Positions 38,935-56,594 are shown, numbered from the stretch's first letter. The stretch is 64,000 nucleotides of DNA from Oceanospirillum beijerinckii DSM 7166 (GCF_000422425.1 NZ_KE383829.1:40685-104684), one strand, 5' to 3'. Program-made: numbers and translations. Notes: a model not told the origin generated them from the letters alone.

Positions 38935-41151
38935 ATGACATCAGCACCCAAAACTCTTCTTCGACTGATTCGCCCGGCAGGTAGCCTGCTTATCATGCTG
39001 ATTTTTCTTTTGCATGCTACCGGTTACTGGAGTTTCTCGGTTTTCAGCCGCATTGAGCAGCTCACCTATGATATCCGTATCAATCAAACGCTGCCAAATG
39101 AAGGCGATCCTCAAATTGTGATTGTGGATATTGATGAAGACAGTCTGCGGGAGATCGGTCAGTTTCCCTGGCCCAGGGAATATATCGCTCAGATGCTCTA
39201 CATTCTCTTTTCTGAGTATGAGATCAGTACAATTGGCTTCGATATCGTCTTTGCCGAGCCTGATCGGCAGGGGGCGAATGAAGTGTTGACCAATATGCTG
39301 GCACAAAGACCTGAGTTGAAAGACACCCTGGAGCCTTTGATTGAAGAGATGAATGGTGATAGGCAGTTTGCTGACCTGCTCTCTCAGATTCCTGCGGTAT
39401 TAGGTTTTTATATGGATCAGGAGCCTGAAGAGCAAACGCCTTCCGTTGGTCAGCTGCCAGCATCTTTAGAGATTGTCAGTCCAATTGAGCCTAAGTATTT
39501 TCCCATCCCTAAAGCTCACCGCTTCTCTGCCAATCAGCCTATCTTACAAAGCAGTGCGATGTCAGGAGGCTTCTTTGATAATCCCTTGGTAGGTGATGAT
39601 GGTGTATTCCGTAAAGTTCCTATGTTGCAGGAGTACAAAGGCCAATACTTTCAATCGTTATCGCTAGGTGTTGTGCGCAGCCTGTTGGATAACCCACCTG
39701 TTGAAATGATTGTCAGTGGCGATGAGGAAAACCCTCTGCTGGAGGCGCTGGATATTGGCGGCTTTCAGATCCCTGTGGATAACCACGGGGGGGCTTTAGT
39801 ACCTTATCACGGAGGCAGAGGAACCTTTGAATATATCTCTGTGATTGATGTGTTCCGCCAGACCGTGCCTAAAGAGAAGCTGGAAGGAGCTATCGTGCTG
39901 TTTGGTGCCAGTGCACCAGGCTTATTGGATTTGCGGACCACGCCTATTGAGAGTGTGTATCCTGGGGTTGAGGTGCACGCTAACCTGATTGCCGGTATCT
40001 TGCATCAATCCTTTAAGCATCAACCGGCTTACACGATTGGTGGTGAGATTCTGCTGATTATTGTGCTTGGTTTGCTACTCACTTTTGCTCTGCCTAGGGT
40101 GCAGCCTATCTTTATCCTGGTGGGCGGTAGTCTGATTTTTATCTGTATCTGGTCGGGTAATCTCTGGTTATGGACCGACTACAATTGGGTTTTTCCATTA
40201 GCAACACCTTTATTGCTGAGTGCCTCTATTATTGCCTATCAGTTGGCCTACGGCTATTTGATTGAGTCTAGGGGTAAGCGCCAGTTGACCCGGCTATTTG
40301 GTCAGTATGTGCCACCTGAGCTAGTAGATGAGATGGATCAGGATCCTGGTAGTATCAGTCTGGAGGGTGAAAGCCGGGATATGACGGTACTCTTTTCTGA
40401 TGTACGGGGTTTTACTACGATTTCTGAAGGTCTGACTCCAGAAGAGCTCACCCGTCTGATGAACGCTTTTCTAACACCCATCACAGGTGTGATTCATGAT
40501 CACAGGGGAACCATTGATAAGTACATGGGGGATGCAGTGATGGCGTTCTGGGGCGCCCCACTAAATGATCCTAAGCATGCCAGTCATGGTGTAAAGGCAG
40601 GGCTTGAGATGATCAGGGTGATGCATGAACTGGGTCCTGAGTTTAAAAAAAGAGGCTGGCCTGAGCTGCGAATCGGTGTTGGTCTGAATATCGGGATGAT
40701 GAATGTAGGGAACATGGGGTCTGAGTTCCGTATGGCTTATACCGTTTTAGGTGATGCAGTGAACCTGGGCTCCCGTCTGGAAGGTTTGACCAAACAATAT
40801 GGTGTAGACCTTATGGTGAGTGAAACAACCGCTGCAGCGGCTTCTGAGTACGAATACCGTCAATTGGATCTGGTAAGGGTAAAAGGTAAGCATGAACCGG
40901 TTGCTATCTTCGAGCCGATAGGCCTGAAAGGTATGCTGGATCAAAAAACCACTGAAAACTTAGAAAAGTTTCATCAGGCTTTGGAGTTTTTCAAAAATCA
41001 GCAGTGGGGCTATGCAGAGCGTTTGCTGAATGAGTTAAAGGAAGTGGATCAGCATCTGCTTTACGATGTCTATCTTGAGCGAGTTCAGCACTACCGTGAG
41101 GCGCCTCCGGGGGATGATTGGGATGGTGTATTTACTCATACCAGTAAATAG
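38935..41151 (+). CDS. CHASE2-domain class III adenylate cyclase
   Basis: From ATG 38935 the product has 738 residues; an in-frame ATG at 38848 would add 29. One N-terminal membrane helix leads to a large periplasmic CHASE2 sensor (about 50-350, beginning QLTYDIRINQ and IVIVDIDEDSLREIGQFPWPRE). Three membrane helices follow (about 365-440), then a class III nucleotide cyclase domain (about 470-650). It has metal-binding Asp residues in FSDVRGFT and GDAVMAFW, a substrate Lys in IDKYMGD, a Thr in YTVLGDAVN and the GSRLEGL transition-state Asn/Arg region. The Lys/Thr pair suggests ATP as substrate, hence cAMP. It converges on the FecR-domain giant gene. Confidence 0.92.
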   Translation: MTSAPKTLLRLIRPAGSLLIMLIFLLHATGYWSFSVFSRIEQLTYDIRINQTLPNEGDPQIVIVDIDEDSLREIGQFPWPREYIAQMLYILFSEYEISTIGFDIVFAEPDRQGANEVLTNMLAQRPELKDTLEPLIEEMNGDRQFADLLSQIPAVLGFYMDQEPEEQTPSVGQLPASLEIVSPIEPKYFPIPKAHRFSANQPILQSSAMSGGFFDNPLVGDDGVFRKVPMLQEYKGQYFQSLSLGVVRSLLDNPPVEMIVSGDEENPLLEALDIGGFQIPVDNHGGALVPYHGGRGTFEYISVIDVFRQTVPKEKLEGAIVLFGASAPGLLDLRTTPIESVYPGVEVHANLIAGILHQSFKHQPAYTIGGEILLIIVLGLLLTFALPRVQPIFILVGGSLIFICIWSGNLWLWTDYNWVFPLATPLLLSASIIAYQLAYGYLIESRGKRQLTRLFGQYVPPELVDEMDQDPGSISLEGESRDMTVLFSDVRGFTTISEGLTPEELTRLMNAFLTPITGVIHDHRGTIDKYMGDAVMAFWGAPLNDPKHASHGVKAGLEMIRVMHELGPEFKKRGWPELRIGVGLNIGMMNVGNMGSEFRMAYTVLGDAVNLGSRLEGLTKQYGVDLMVSETTAAAASEYEYRQLDLVRVKGKHEPVAIFEPIGLKGMLDQKTTENLEKFHQALEFFKNQQWGYAERLLNELKEVDQHLLYDVYLERVQHYREAPPGDDWDGVFTHTSK

Positions 41152-41211
41152 GACTTACTCTAAATGGAGTATCTGGCGGTGTAAAGCGGATCACTTGTAT
41201 CAAAATAACCT

Positions 41212-41240
41212 AAAAGCCGGGCATAACCCCGGCTTTTTAT
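41212..41240. terminator. Bidirectional terminator between the cyclase and the giant FecR gene
   Basis: AAAAGCCGGG (41212-41221) pairs with CCCGGCTTTT (41228-41237) around a 6-base loop, with T on both outer sides. It serves two convergent genes. Confidence 0.88.
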
Positions 41241-41275
41241 ATGGACTATCTATGACGTTAAGTCAGAAGTGATAA

Positions 41276-48622
<7,347 letters not shown>

Positions 48623-48971
48623 CGCCAGCGCTCGTATTTCATGCCTCAAGAGACTATGTCATCTTGGTAAGATTTATACACTTCATCGGGAAATCAACAT
48701 CTTGTGTGCCGCAGCCGGATAGACCAGAAATAGCGGTGCACAATGCTCTCAGCACCTCAATATGGCATCTTTAGGCCAAAGAGGGTACCTTCAAGGAAAC
48801 AGGCCAAGCATTGTCACTGTTGTAACCTGTAGCGAATCAAAATACTGGGTCGATTCTGAGAAGAACCTCTCAACCTTCAGATAACGTGCAATGCCTGTTA
48901 TAGAAGAAATAATTTATTCGATAGCCTACTAGGCAAAAAACTGCTAAGCCGCTAATAACTATAAAAAAATG
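48623..48971. other. Intergenic region upstream of the giant FecR gene
   Basis: About 350 bp with no supported gene. It must hold the minus-strand promoter of the FecR gene, and the tRNA-Asn promoter follows at its right edge. I see no repeat or conserved site. Confidence 0.5.
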
Positions 48972-48999
48972 TTGACGCTTTTTCTATCATCAGTATAAT
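48972..48999 (+). promoter_or_regulatory. tRNA-Asn promoter
   Basis: TTGACG (48972-48977) and TATAAT (48994-48999) with a 16-bp spacer, followed by the discriminator TTGCGCCC, typical of growth-rate-controlled RNA genes. Confidence 0.85.
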
Positions 49000-49023
49000 T
49001 TGCGCCCGAAGGTTGTGCGAAGT

Positions 49024-49099
49024 TCCCTGATAGCTCAGTTGGTAGAGCAGTAGACTGTTAATCTATTGGTCGCAGGTTCGAGTCCTGCTCGGGGAGCCA
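49024..49099 (+). tRNA. tRNA-Asn (GTT anticodon)
   Basis: A 76-nt cloverleaf with acceptor TCCCTGA pairing TCGGGGA, anticodon loop CTGTTAA, T-arm GGTTCGAGTCC and encoded CCA. Confidence 0.97.
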
Positions 49100-49125
49100 A
49101 TCTTAAGGCAGTCTTCATAACAGAT

Positions 49126-49147
49126 ACCGGCAAGAGCCGGTTTTTTT
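49126..49147 (+). terminator. Terminator of tRNA-Asn
   Basis: ACCGGC-AAGA-GCCGGT followed by a run of T, 26 bases after the tRNA end. Confidence 0.88.
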
Positions 49148-49320
49148 ATGCCTGAAATTTCCCTATCTGAACAGTGACCCAACCTTCTGTTCAACTGAAG
49201 TCATTATCTGTCTGAAAATGAACTATCTGTCTATAAACTGAATATAGTCTTTAGCTTACCCCGTGCAAGCGAACTGCATAATGCAATCCGCTCGACGCTG
49301 ATCTTCGCTCCAGGTCCAAG

Positions 49321-50631
49321 TTACCCTATATTTTTTAATGCAAGGAACTGTTGCAACGCCCGATATAAATAATGGGCATCTTTGCTACCGGCCATTTCGC
49401 GAATGGAATGCATCGCAAACTGAGGTACACCAATATCCAGTGTTCTTACACCCAGCTCAGCTGCGGTCAGAGGGCCTATTGTGCTGCCACAAGCCAGATC
49501 GCTGCGCATAATGAAGCTTTGTACCGGCACATCCATCTGCTGGCAGACCAAACGAAACCAAGCTGATGTTTCGCTATTGGTTGCATAGCGCTGATTAGCA
49601 TTAAGCTTGATGACAGGACCGGCATTTAATAATGGGGCATGATTATTATCATGGTAACTGGCGTAATTCGGATGAATGCCATGGGCATTATCACAAGAGA
49701 TCATCATTGAAGCCGCCAGCATTTGTTGATAACGCTCTTCTGAATCGGCAATACGCTTCAGTACGGACTGGAGGAAAGGTCCCTGAGCCCCCGATGCGCT
49801 CATACTACCCACTTCCTCATGATCGTTGCATACCAGCAAAGACGGTACATTCTCAGGAGCCGAGAGCAGTGACTGCATAGCGATATAGCAGCTCAGTAAA
49901 TTATCCAGTCGCGCTGAAGCGATAAAATCACCTTTTACGCCAAGCAAAGAGGCTGACTGAGTATCATACAGAAAGCATTCGTGTTCCAGTATCAGTGCTA
50001 CATCCTCGATGCCCTGCTTTCTCAGCTGCTCCAACAGCAACTGATTAAAGTCCTGCTGGCCTGCCTGCCCCTGATTACTTTCTTCCGATTGCTGCATCAA
50101 CAATACAGGCAAATTGGTCTGTGCGTTAATCTCAACACCTTTATTCACCTCACGGTTCAGGTGAATGGCCAGATTGGGGATAATACCCACGGCATGTTCA
50201 AAGTTGATCAGCGCATGGGCCACTCCGCCCTTAGAAGATTGATACGATACCCGGCCAGCAATGGATAGGTCCCGGTCAAACCAGGTGCTCAGAATTGCAC
50301 CACCGTACACTTCCACTCCAAGACGCAGATAGCCTTGCCCTATAAGATCCGGTTGTGACTTCACTTTTAAGCAAGGGCTGTCAGTATGAGCGCCTAACAT
50401 TCTGAACCCTGTCTTCAAAGGATCGCAAGGCAATGTAAAGGCTATAATCGAAGAGCCGTTTCGGGTCACTACATAACGACCTCCTGGTTGCAATGACCAG
50501 GCATCGCGTTCATTCAGTTGCTGATACCCCTGAGCGGTAAAAGCCGTCAGCATGGTCTGCGTGGCGTGAAATGGAGTCGGGGATTGATTTAAAAAATCAA
50601 GCAGCTGCTGGTTAAAATCGAACTCAGTCAT
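49321..50631 (-). CDS. apeB: M18 family aspartyl-type aminopeptidase
   Basis: A zinc aminopeptidase that removes N-terminal residues from peptides in the cytoplasm. From ATG 50631 the product is 436 residues; an in-frame TTG at 50643 adds four. M18 features: TPFHATQTM opening, metal His in MLGAHTDSPCLKVK, CNDHEEVGSMSASGAQGPFL with catalytic/metal Glu residues, SCDNAHGIHPNY, and the C-terminal MHSIREMAGSKDAHYLYRAL. The gene is monocistronic and divergent from prc. Confidence 0.93.
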   Translation of the reverse strand: MTEFDFNQQLLDFLNQSPTPFHATQTMLTAFTAQGYQQLNERDAWSLQPGGRYVVTRNGSSIIAFTLPCDPLKTGFRMLGAHTDSPCLKVKSQPDLIGQGYLRLGVEVYGGAILSTWFDRDLSIAGRVSYQSSKGGVAHALINFEHAVGIIPNLAIHLNREVNKGVEINAQTNLPVLLMQQSEESNQGQAGQQDFNQLLLEQLRKQGIEDVALILEHECFLYDTQSASLLGVKGDFIASARLDNLLSCYIAMQSLLSAPENVPSLLVCNDHEEVGSMSASGAQGPFLQSVLKRIADSEERYQQMLAASMMISCDNAHGIHPNYASYHDNNHAPLLNAGPVIKLNANQRYATNSETSAWFRLVCQQMDVPVQSFIMRSDLACGSTIGPLTAAELGVRTLDIGVPQFAMHSIREMAGSKDAHYLYRALQQFLALKNIG

Positions 50632-50807
50632 CAAAACACCCAAGAACAGGTTGAATCAGAAGGAAATTTCCTATTTTATGAAAGATGAACCAAACTAAGG
50701 CTCATAGTGTACTATAACAAAGTCTGTCTGATTTCTGATCCAATGCGTTGACAGAAGACTAAAATATTACTGAAAGGCTCATTTAGCCGACACTTGCGGA
50801 GATTTAG

Positions 50808-52898
50808 ATGTTTTTCAAGGTTGCCCATCGGTCCATGAACCGGCTTGGTGCTGTGCTACTCCTGCTATCAACCCTGACATCCGGTTATGCGTACAGCGAA
50901 GTTCAGCGTTCAGAGACACTAGAACCTTCTCCTGCTCAGGAAAAGGCTACCCAGGCCGTCGTGGAGCGTCTGGGTTATGGCCATTATAAAAAGGTCACCC
51001 TAAACGACGGCTTATCTATTCAGATTTTTGATCATTATCTGGATCAGCTGGATGGCTCAAAAGCTTATTTTACCCAGAAAGATATCAATCGCTTTAACCG
51101 TTTCCGAACCCGTCTGGATGACGATCTGGAAGAGGGTAATCTGGAAGCCGCTTTTACTATCTACAACTTATATCAGGAAAAAGTACTGGCCCGGTTACAA
51201 AACCAGCTGGATAACCTGGAGCAGTTCCCTGAAGATTTCAGCTTTGATACCGATGAAAGCCTGCTGCTTGATCGTGAATCTCTTTCTTGGGCGGATTCTG
51301 AAAAAGAGCTGGATCAGCTGTGGCAAAAGCGCCTGAAAAACAGTCTGTTAAGCTTGAAGCTATCCGGTAAAACCCTGGAAGAGGCAAAAAAGACCCTGAA
51401 ACGCCGTCTGGAAAACCAGCTAAACCGCGTTAGTCAAACCCGTGGTGAGGACGTGTTTCAGATCTTTATGAATGCCTATACTCAGTTATACGATCCACAT
51501 ACTCAGTACCAATCGCCAAGAAGCTCTGAGACTTTCAATATCCGTATGAAGCTGTCTTTGGAAGGCATCGGTGCGCTGTTACAGATGGAAGATGAGTTTA
51601 CCAAGGTGGTGAGTCTGGTGCCGGGTGGCCCTGCAGACCTGGCTGGAGAGTTGAAACCTGCGGATCGCATTGTCGGTGTTGGCCAGGATAAAGATGGTGA
51701 GATGGTTGATGTCATCGGCTGGCGACTGGATGAGGTGGTTGACCTGATTCGTGGTCCCAAAGCCAGTACCGTACGCTTGCAGGTTATTCCAGCCAATGCT
51801 GCTGATAATAGCCAGACCAAAGAGCTGTCTATCGTACGTAATACGGTGAAGCTTGAAGATCAGGCGGCAAAAAAATCCATTATTACTCTGGAAAAAGACG
51901 GTCAGGCACAGCGTATTGGTGTCATTGATATCCCTGCTTTCTATGTTGACTTTGATGCCTGGCGTCAGGGTAAAGAAGATTATCGTAGTACCACCCGTGA
52001 TGTCGCTAAGCTGATTGATGAGCTGCTGCAGGAAGGTATCGATGGCTTGATTATCGATCTGCGTAATAACGGCGGTGGTGCGCTGCAGGAAGCCAACTCT
52101 CTGGTAGGTTTGTTTATCGAGCGTGGCGCGACTGTACAGGTGCGTAATGCCGATGGTCGTATCGATATTTTGGGTGACCCGGATCGCAGTGTGGCCCATT
52201 CAGGTCCAATGGCAGTGCTTGTGAACCGCCTGAGCGCCTCGGCGTCTGAGATTTTTGCCGGTGCAATTCAGGATTACCAGCGTGGTATTGTGATTGGCAG
52301 CCAGACTTTTGGTAAGGGTACTGTGCAATCTGTATCCCCATTAGAGCACGGTCAGCTGAAACTGACCCGCGCTAAGTTCTACCGTATCTCAGGTGAGAGT
52401 ACTCAGCATATGGGGGTTGTGCCTGATATCCAGTTCCCAAGCCTGGTAGACAGTAATGAGGTCGGTGAAAGTGCGCTGGAATTTGCTCTGCCATGGGACA
52501 AGGTTCAGGCCGTACGCCACAAAGACTACAGCAATCTGCCGCTGTGGCTATCGGAATTACGGGATCGACATGACAAACGCACCAAGACAGATCCAGATCT
52601 TATTTTCTTAAATAAGCAGAAAGCGCTTCTGGAGAAAACCCGTGCTATTAAGACGATTAGTCTGAACGAGAAGAGCCGTCAGGAAGATAGTAAGCGCATT
52701 GAAGAGGAGCAATTGGCCTTGGAGAATCAGCGTCGGAAGGCAAAAAATCAGGAAACACTGGATTCTCTGAATGACCTGGAAGAGATTAAGGATGATCCAA
52801 ATAATGATATTGAGCTGGTAGAAGGTGGCCGTATTATTATGGATATGGTCGAAGTTGGTCAGCCTGCGATGATGACGGGTGCTGCCAGCGTTCAATAA
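50808..52898 (+). CDS. prc: Prc/Tsp, tail-specific periplasmic protease
   Basis: Prc degrades periplasmic proteins with nonpolar C-termini and trims penicillin-binding protein 3. The 696-residue product has a signal peptide ending near GYA, an N-terminal helical domain, a PDZ domain (about 245-335, with VVSLVPGGPADLAGELKPADRIVGV), and the S41 protease core. The core contains GLIIDLRNNGGG, catalytic Ser in NRLSASASEIFAG and catalytic Lys in SQTFGKGTVQS. A charged C-terminal coiled-coil region follows. Length is close to E. coli Prc (682). Confidence 0.96.
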   Translation: MFFKVAHRSMNRLGAVLLLLSTLTSGYAYSEVQRSETLEPSPAQEKATQAVVERLGYGHYKKVTLNDGLSIQIFDHYLDQLDGSKAYFTQKDINRFNRFRTRLDDDLEEGNLEAAFTIYNLYQEKVLARLQNQLDNLEQFPEDFSFDTDESLLLDRESLSWADSEKELDQLWQKRLKNSLLSLKLSGKTLEEAKKTLKRRLENQLNRVSQTRGEDVFQIFMNAYTQLYDPHTQYQSPRSSETFNIRMKLSLEGIGALLQMEDEFTKVVSLVPGGPADLAGELKPADRIVGVGQDKDGEMVDVIGWRLDEVVDLIRGPKASTVRLQVIPANAADNSQTKELSIVRNTVKLEDQAAKKSIITLEKDGQAQRIGVIDIPAFYVDFDAWRQGKEDYRSTTRDVAKLIDELLQEGIDGLIIDLRNNGGGALQEANSLVGLFIERGATVQVRNADGRIDILGDPDRSVAHSGPMAVLVNRLSASASEIFAGAIQDYQRGIVIGSQTFGKGTVQSVSPLEHGQLKLTRAKFYRISGESTQHMGVVPDIQFPSLVDSNEVGESALEFALPWDKVQAVRHKDYSNLPLWLSELRDRHDKRTKTDPDLIFLNKQKALLEKTRAIKTISLNEKSRQEDSKRIEEEQLALENQRRKAKNQETLDSLNDLEEIKDDPNNDIELVEGGRIIMDMVEVGQPAMMTGAASVQ

Positions 52899-52935
52899 CG
52901 CTCACTGAGCTACTTCAGAGAGCCGCTTCAGAGAT

Positions 52936-52980
52936 AAAAAAATCCCCGGCATTGTATTTTACAATGCCGGGGATTTTTTA
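52936..52980 (+). terminator. Terminator of prc
   Basis: A 16-bp perfect stem (arms 52941-52956 and 52960-52975) with a TTT loop, flanked by A-run and T-run, so it could also work on the minus strand. Confidence 0.92.
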
Positions 52981-53064
52981 TTACCAACGCATTTTAAACT
53001 TTGCTCAAGAACCGATAATTTGAGCAGCGTCTGCTCAAAATAAATCTGTTTTTGAGCCAACTTA

Positions 53065-53200
53065 TACCATTCCCGATAAGTTTCTTGATATCAGAGCAGG
53101 TTGGATAAGCGAAGCGCCACCACATTGGCTCCGGTATCGGATGATTGTCGGAAGGCGCCTTGCGGCTTTTTCGACCTACAACCACTTATCCGGTTTGGTA
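53065..53200. repeat. REP/MITE-like dispersed repeat, copy 2
   Basis: A 136-bp relative of the element at 28267-28415, in the same orientation, with identical terminal 14-mers and a nearly identical palindromic core (GTCGGAAGGCGCCTTGCGGC). It lies between prc and tpm, immediately beyond the tpm stop. The interior differs by short indels and substitutions. Confidence 0.8.
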
Positions 53201-53219
53201 TTAAATGTTGTCAGCTTGG

Positions 53220-53885
53220 TCAAGCCGGTAGTTTTGACGTCACCCGTGGGGCGTTATGCCTTCCCTTACGACGCATACGATATACTACATCCACTACGTT
53301 GCGATCATCTTCGGGCAGTTTAGCTTGCTGATTTAATTCGAAGTTCGCACCAAACAGCCATTGAATCTCTTCCTGCTCAACACTGAACGGAGGTCCTGTT
53401 GGCTTTTCATGCTCCAGGCTAATTAACAGCATGGATACACCCGGTGATAACATCTGCGCCAGATGGAAGGCATAACGATGTCGCATCGGTTCAGGCAGCG
53501 CCACCAGGGAAGCTCTATCGTACACCGCACACACCTCTGCCAGTTGATCTCGATGCAGGTGAAACAGATCACCGCAGTAAAGGCGGTAAGCACCGGCTTC
53601 ATAGAGCGCAAGCGATTCATTTATTGCGCTACGCTCAGGCACCAGACCCTGAGCAGCAAAAAAATCTTCAATAGCCACAGCGCTCAGCTCAACGCCAATG
53701 ACCTGCCAACCCTGTTGCGCCAGCCAGACCATATCATTGGATTTCCCACACAGAGGAACAAAGACTACACCGGATGCCCCATGAGGTGCATAATCCCAAT
53801 ATTCAGGCAATGCAGGGTGCACTTCATCCTGATGAAAGCCGATGCGTCCTTCCTGCCAACGCTGATGCCAGAAGGCTTTATCCAT
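53220..53885 (-). CDS. tpm: Tpm, thiopurine S-methyltransferase
   Basis: A SAM-dependent methyltransferase that methylates thiopurines and, in bacteria, confers resistance to selenite/tellurite compounds by methylation. The 221-residue product has the family opening FWHQRWQEGRIGFHQDEVHP, the SAM loop FVPLCGKSNDMVWLAQQGWQVIGVELS (about positions 41-67), and YDRASLVALPEPMRHRYA. It is convergent with prc. The name follows family identity; the natural substrate in this strain is unknown. Confidence 0.95.
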   Translation of the reverse strand: MDKAFWHQRWQEGRIGFHQDEVHPALPEYWDYAPHGASGVVFVPLCGKSNDMVWLAQQGWQVIGVELSAVAIEDFFAAQGLVPERSAINESLALYEAGAYRLYCGDLFHLHRDQLAEVCAVYDRASLVALPEPMRHRYAFHLAQMLSPGVSMLLISLEHEKPTGPPFSVEQEEIQWLFGANFELNQQAKLPEDDRNVVDVVYRMRRKGRHNAPRVTSKLPA

Positions 53886-54058
53886 AATGTTTGCTCCAAA
53901 TTATGCGGTTCGATGCCGCTATTGCGCGTTCTGTCTCACTAAGCAAGAATACCAGACTCAGTCCACTGCATAGCATTGCCTTTATCATCGCTTATGCACA
54001 GATAAAATTCACTGCTGCTTTAGACCTGAAAGACATTTATCAGCAGAACATAGAGACT

Positions 54059-54400
54059 CTAACGGTCCTGATCTGGAGGTGTTGGCATGGGGCGACTGGG
54101 AAAGTGCGCCACATTACTGTTGGGTTTCCACTCGCTGGTCTTCGCTACGCCTTCCCGTTCCACCTCATCGATACGCACAATGGAGTTGTAGGGGATATAG
54201 CTGCGCTTTACTCCGGAAAACTCCTGTTTCAGCTTATCTTCACCGGGATCGATTACTAACTGGCTGCGTTCACCGAAAATAAACTCTTCTACTTCCAGAA
54301 AACCAAATAGGTCGCCCTGAAAGATCTGGCGGGCATACAGCTCGTAAACCTCATCCTTATTAAGAAAAATCACCCGATAAATAGTTTGTGCGTCGGCCAT
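54059..54400 (-). CDS. DUF1820 family protein
   Basis: From ATG 54400 (GGGAG five bases upstream) the product is 113 residues. It begins MADAQTIYRVIFLNKDEVYELYARQIFQGDLFGFLEVEEFIFGE (quoted in part: positions 1-44) and contains LVIDPGEDKLKQEF and RSYIPYNSIVRIDEVE, the pattern of DUF1820. It is a soluble, acidic, beta-rich protein of unknown function. It is divergent from miaB, as in Pseudomonas. A TTG four codons upstream is an alternative start. Confidence 0.88.
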   Translation of the reverse strand: MADAQTIYRVIFLNKDEVYELYARQIFQGDLFGFLEVEEFIFGERSQLVIDPGEDKLKQEFSGVKRSYIPYNSIVRIDEVEREGVAKTSEWKPNSNVAHFPSRPMPTPPDQDR

Positions 54401-54788
54401 AGTGGCTCCCAAAGCTGAATTCCTAACCCCTGACGACTGTTTAAAAACAGCGCCTTATCACTCTGCAAAGAGCCGGGAGAATACCATAAAGCTGTGCTGA
54501 AAAACTTCCCCTGACACGGACTTGCTCTCTTGATGATAAAAATAACCGACAGCCTGTTAACCTTGCTTTAGGTACGGCTCAGGTCATAGCTCCAGATACC
54601 GTGTCGTAGGCTGTGTAATCATACCTTTGCGGCAGTTATAGATATTTTAGTCCAACAGGCTAGGCGCAGTGCCATCAGGCTCGTATAATGGTGCGTTTTT
54701 CAAGGTGAGCCGTCTATTTCCGGGTATTTTCTGCGGTCAATCGGCGCACGTTTACCACTTTTCCACGATATTGATACAGGTGTAATCC
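54401..54788. other. Divergent promoter region between DUF1820 and miaB
   Basis: About 390 bp with no supported gene. A TATAAT hexamer at 54684-54689 could be the -10 of a miaB promoter, without a clear -35. No repeat or conserved site is seen. Confidence 0.4.
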
Positions 54789-56132
54789 ATGGCTAAAAAA
54801 TTGTTCATCAAAACCCACGGGTGCCAGATGAATGAATATGACTCCGCACGTATGGCAGATCTGTTAGGCGAGAGCCACGAGCTGGAACTGACCGATAACG
54901 AGCAGGAAGCCGATGTTGTACTTCTGAACACCTGTTCCATCCGTGAAAAAGCTCAGGACAAGGTATTTCACCAGCTGGGGCGTTGGAAAAAGCTGAAAGA
55001 GAAGAACCCGGATCTGGTGATTGGTGTCGGTGGTTGCGTTGCAAGTCAGGAAGGCGACAATATCCGAAAACGCGCCAACTTTGTTGACGTGATCTTTGGT
55101 CCGCAAACATTGCACCGTGTGCCAGAGATGATCGACGCTTCCAAGAAAAATAAAATAGCCGTGGTTGACGTGACCTTCCCTGAGATCGAGAAGTTTGATC
55201 GCCTGCCAGCTCCTAAGGTGGAAGGTGCGACTGCTTTTGTCTCTATTATGGAAGGCTGCAGCAAGTACTGCACTTTCTGCGTGGTACCTTACACTCGTGG
55301 TGAAGAGGTTTCCCGTCCGTTTGAAGATGTGATCGCAGAAGTGGTGCACCTGTCTGAACAGGGTGTACGTGAAATCAATCTGCTGGGTCAGAACGTTAAC
55401 GCCTATCGTGGTTTTAACGCAGAAGGTGAAGAGATCGACCTGGCGGAGCTGATCACCTTTGTTGCAGCTGTGGACGGTATCGACCGCATCCGTTTCACCA
55501 CCTCTCACCCGGTAGAATTCAGCGATAGTCTGATTGATGTTTACGCCGAAGTCCCAGAGCTGGTGAGCCATCTGCACCTGCCGGTACAGAGCGGTTCGGA
55601 TCGCATTCTGACTGCGATGAAGCGTGGCCATAGCCGTGACGAGTATATCGCCAAGATGAAGCGCATTAAGGAAAAACGTCCTGATATCTGCTTCTCTTCC
55701 GACTTTATTGTCGGCTTCCCGAACGAAACCGATGAAGACTTTAAAGACACGATGGATCTGATTGCAGAGATCGGCTTCGATATCTCCTTCAGCTTCATCT
55801 ACAGCCCTCGTCCGGGTACACCTGCTTCCGATATGGAAGATAACACCCCGGAAGAGGTGAAGAAGCAGCGTCTGAAGATTTTGCAGGATCGTATCAACCA
55901 GCGGGCGATGCAGATTGCCCGCCGTATGGTTGGTGGCGTAGAACGATGCCTGGTGACCGGCTTCTCACAGAAAGATCCAGGTCAGTTGCAAGCCCGTACA
56001 GAGAACAACCGTGTGGTGAACTTCCGTGCTGAAAATCCGATGGATCTGATTGGTCGTTTTGTGGATCTGAAGATCACCGAGGCACTGCCGCACTCTCTGC
56101 GTGGTGAGATGATTGATGAGAACAGCTACTAG
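54789..56132 (+). CDS. miaB: MiaB, tRNA-2-methylthio-N6-isopentenyladenosine synthase
   Basis: A radical-SAM methylthiotransferase that modifies A37 of tRNAs reading UNN codons. The 447-residue product has the N-terminal UPF0004 domain with cluster ligands Cys12, Cys49 and Cys83, the radical SAM motif CSKYCTFC (Cys157, Cys161, Cys164), and a C-terminal TRAM domain (about 375-440). Length is close to E. coli MiaB (474). It precedes the ybeZYX-lnt group as in most gammaproteobacteria, here after a 460-bp gap. Confidence 0.97.
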   Translation: MAKKLFIKTHGCQMNEYDSARMADLLGESHELELTDNEQEADVVLLNTCSIREKAQDKVFHQLGRWKKLKEKNPDLVIGVGGCVASQEGDNIRKRANFVDVIFGPQTLHRVPEMIDASKKNKIAVVDVTFPEIEKFDRLPAPKVEGATAFVSIMEGCSKYCTFCVVPYTRGEEVSRPFEDVIAEVVHLSEQGVREINLLGQNVNAYRGFNAEGEEIDLAELITFVAAVDGIDRIRFTTSHPVEFSDSLIDVYAEVPELVSHLHLPVQSGSDRILTAMKRGHSRDEYIAKMKRIKEKRPDICFSSDFIVGFPNETDEDFKDTMDLIAEIGFDISFSFIYSPRPGTPASDMEDNTPEEVKKQRLKILQDRINQRAMQIARRMVGGVERCLVTGFSQKDPGQLQARTENNRVVNFRAENPMDLIGRFVDLKITEALPHSLRGEMIDENSY

Positions 56133-56594
56133 CTCTCGACTTTAAATTTTCACGTAAGGCACCATATAGCACGCTATATAGATAAATGCCGTATACAAAC
56201 CCTGTGCACGATATTCCAGCGCATTGATAATAACGGGAATATCGTGTGCGACAAAGTTTGTTCGATCAGTCATCCTCAAAATGCCCCTTTCCCTGAAGCG
56301 CGTCATTTCGGTTAACTGATTGACTTACCAACTGATAACAAAACGCAAAGGACAAGCTGGAAGCCAAAATATACTCTGGGTTAACGTTGCTATCCGCCTG
56401 GATCAACCAGAGCAATCGCAACAGAAGCTATTCTGTATTGTAAGTACAGTGTCATATTGGCCAAGCACTCTGTGACTCAGTACATCGATTTATTGGTGCG
56501 TAACCTGTCATAGCGTCCCTCTGTCAGTGCAGTGCCATAGCAGACAGACCCGTTTTGATTCCAGCTAACCGGCTCAAGGCAAACAGGAAAGATT
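56133..56594. other. Intergenic region between miaB and ybeZ
   Basis: No coding frame is supported. A perfect 11-bp hairpin (CACGATATTCC at 56207-56217 with GGAATATCGTG at 56236-56246) and a small one (TATAGC-AC-GCTATA) lie near its left end. Neither has a T-run. The promoter of ybeZ-ybeY-corC-lnt should lie here. Confidence 0.5.
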
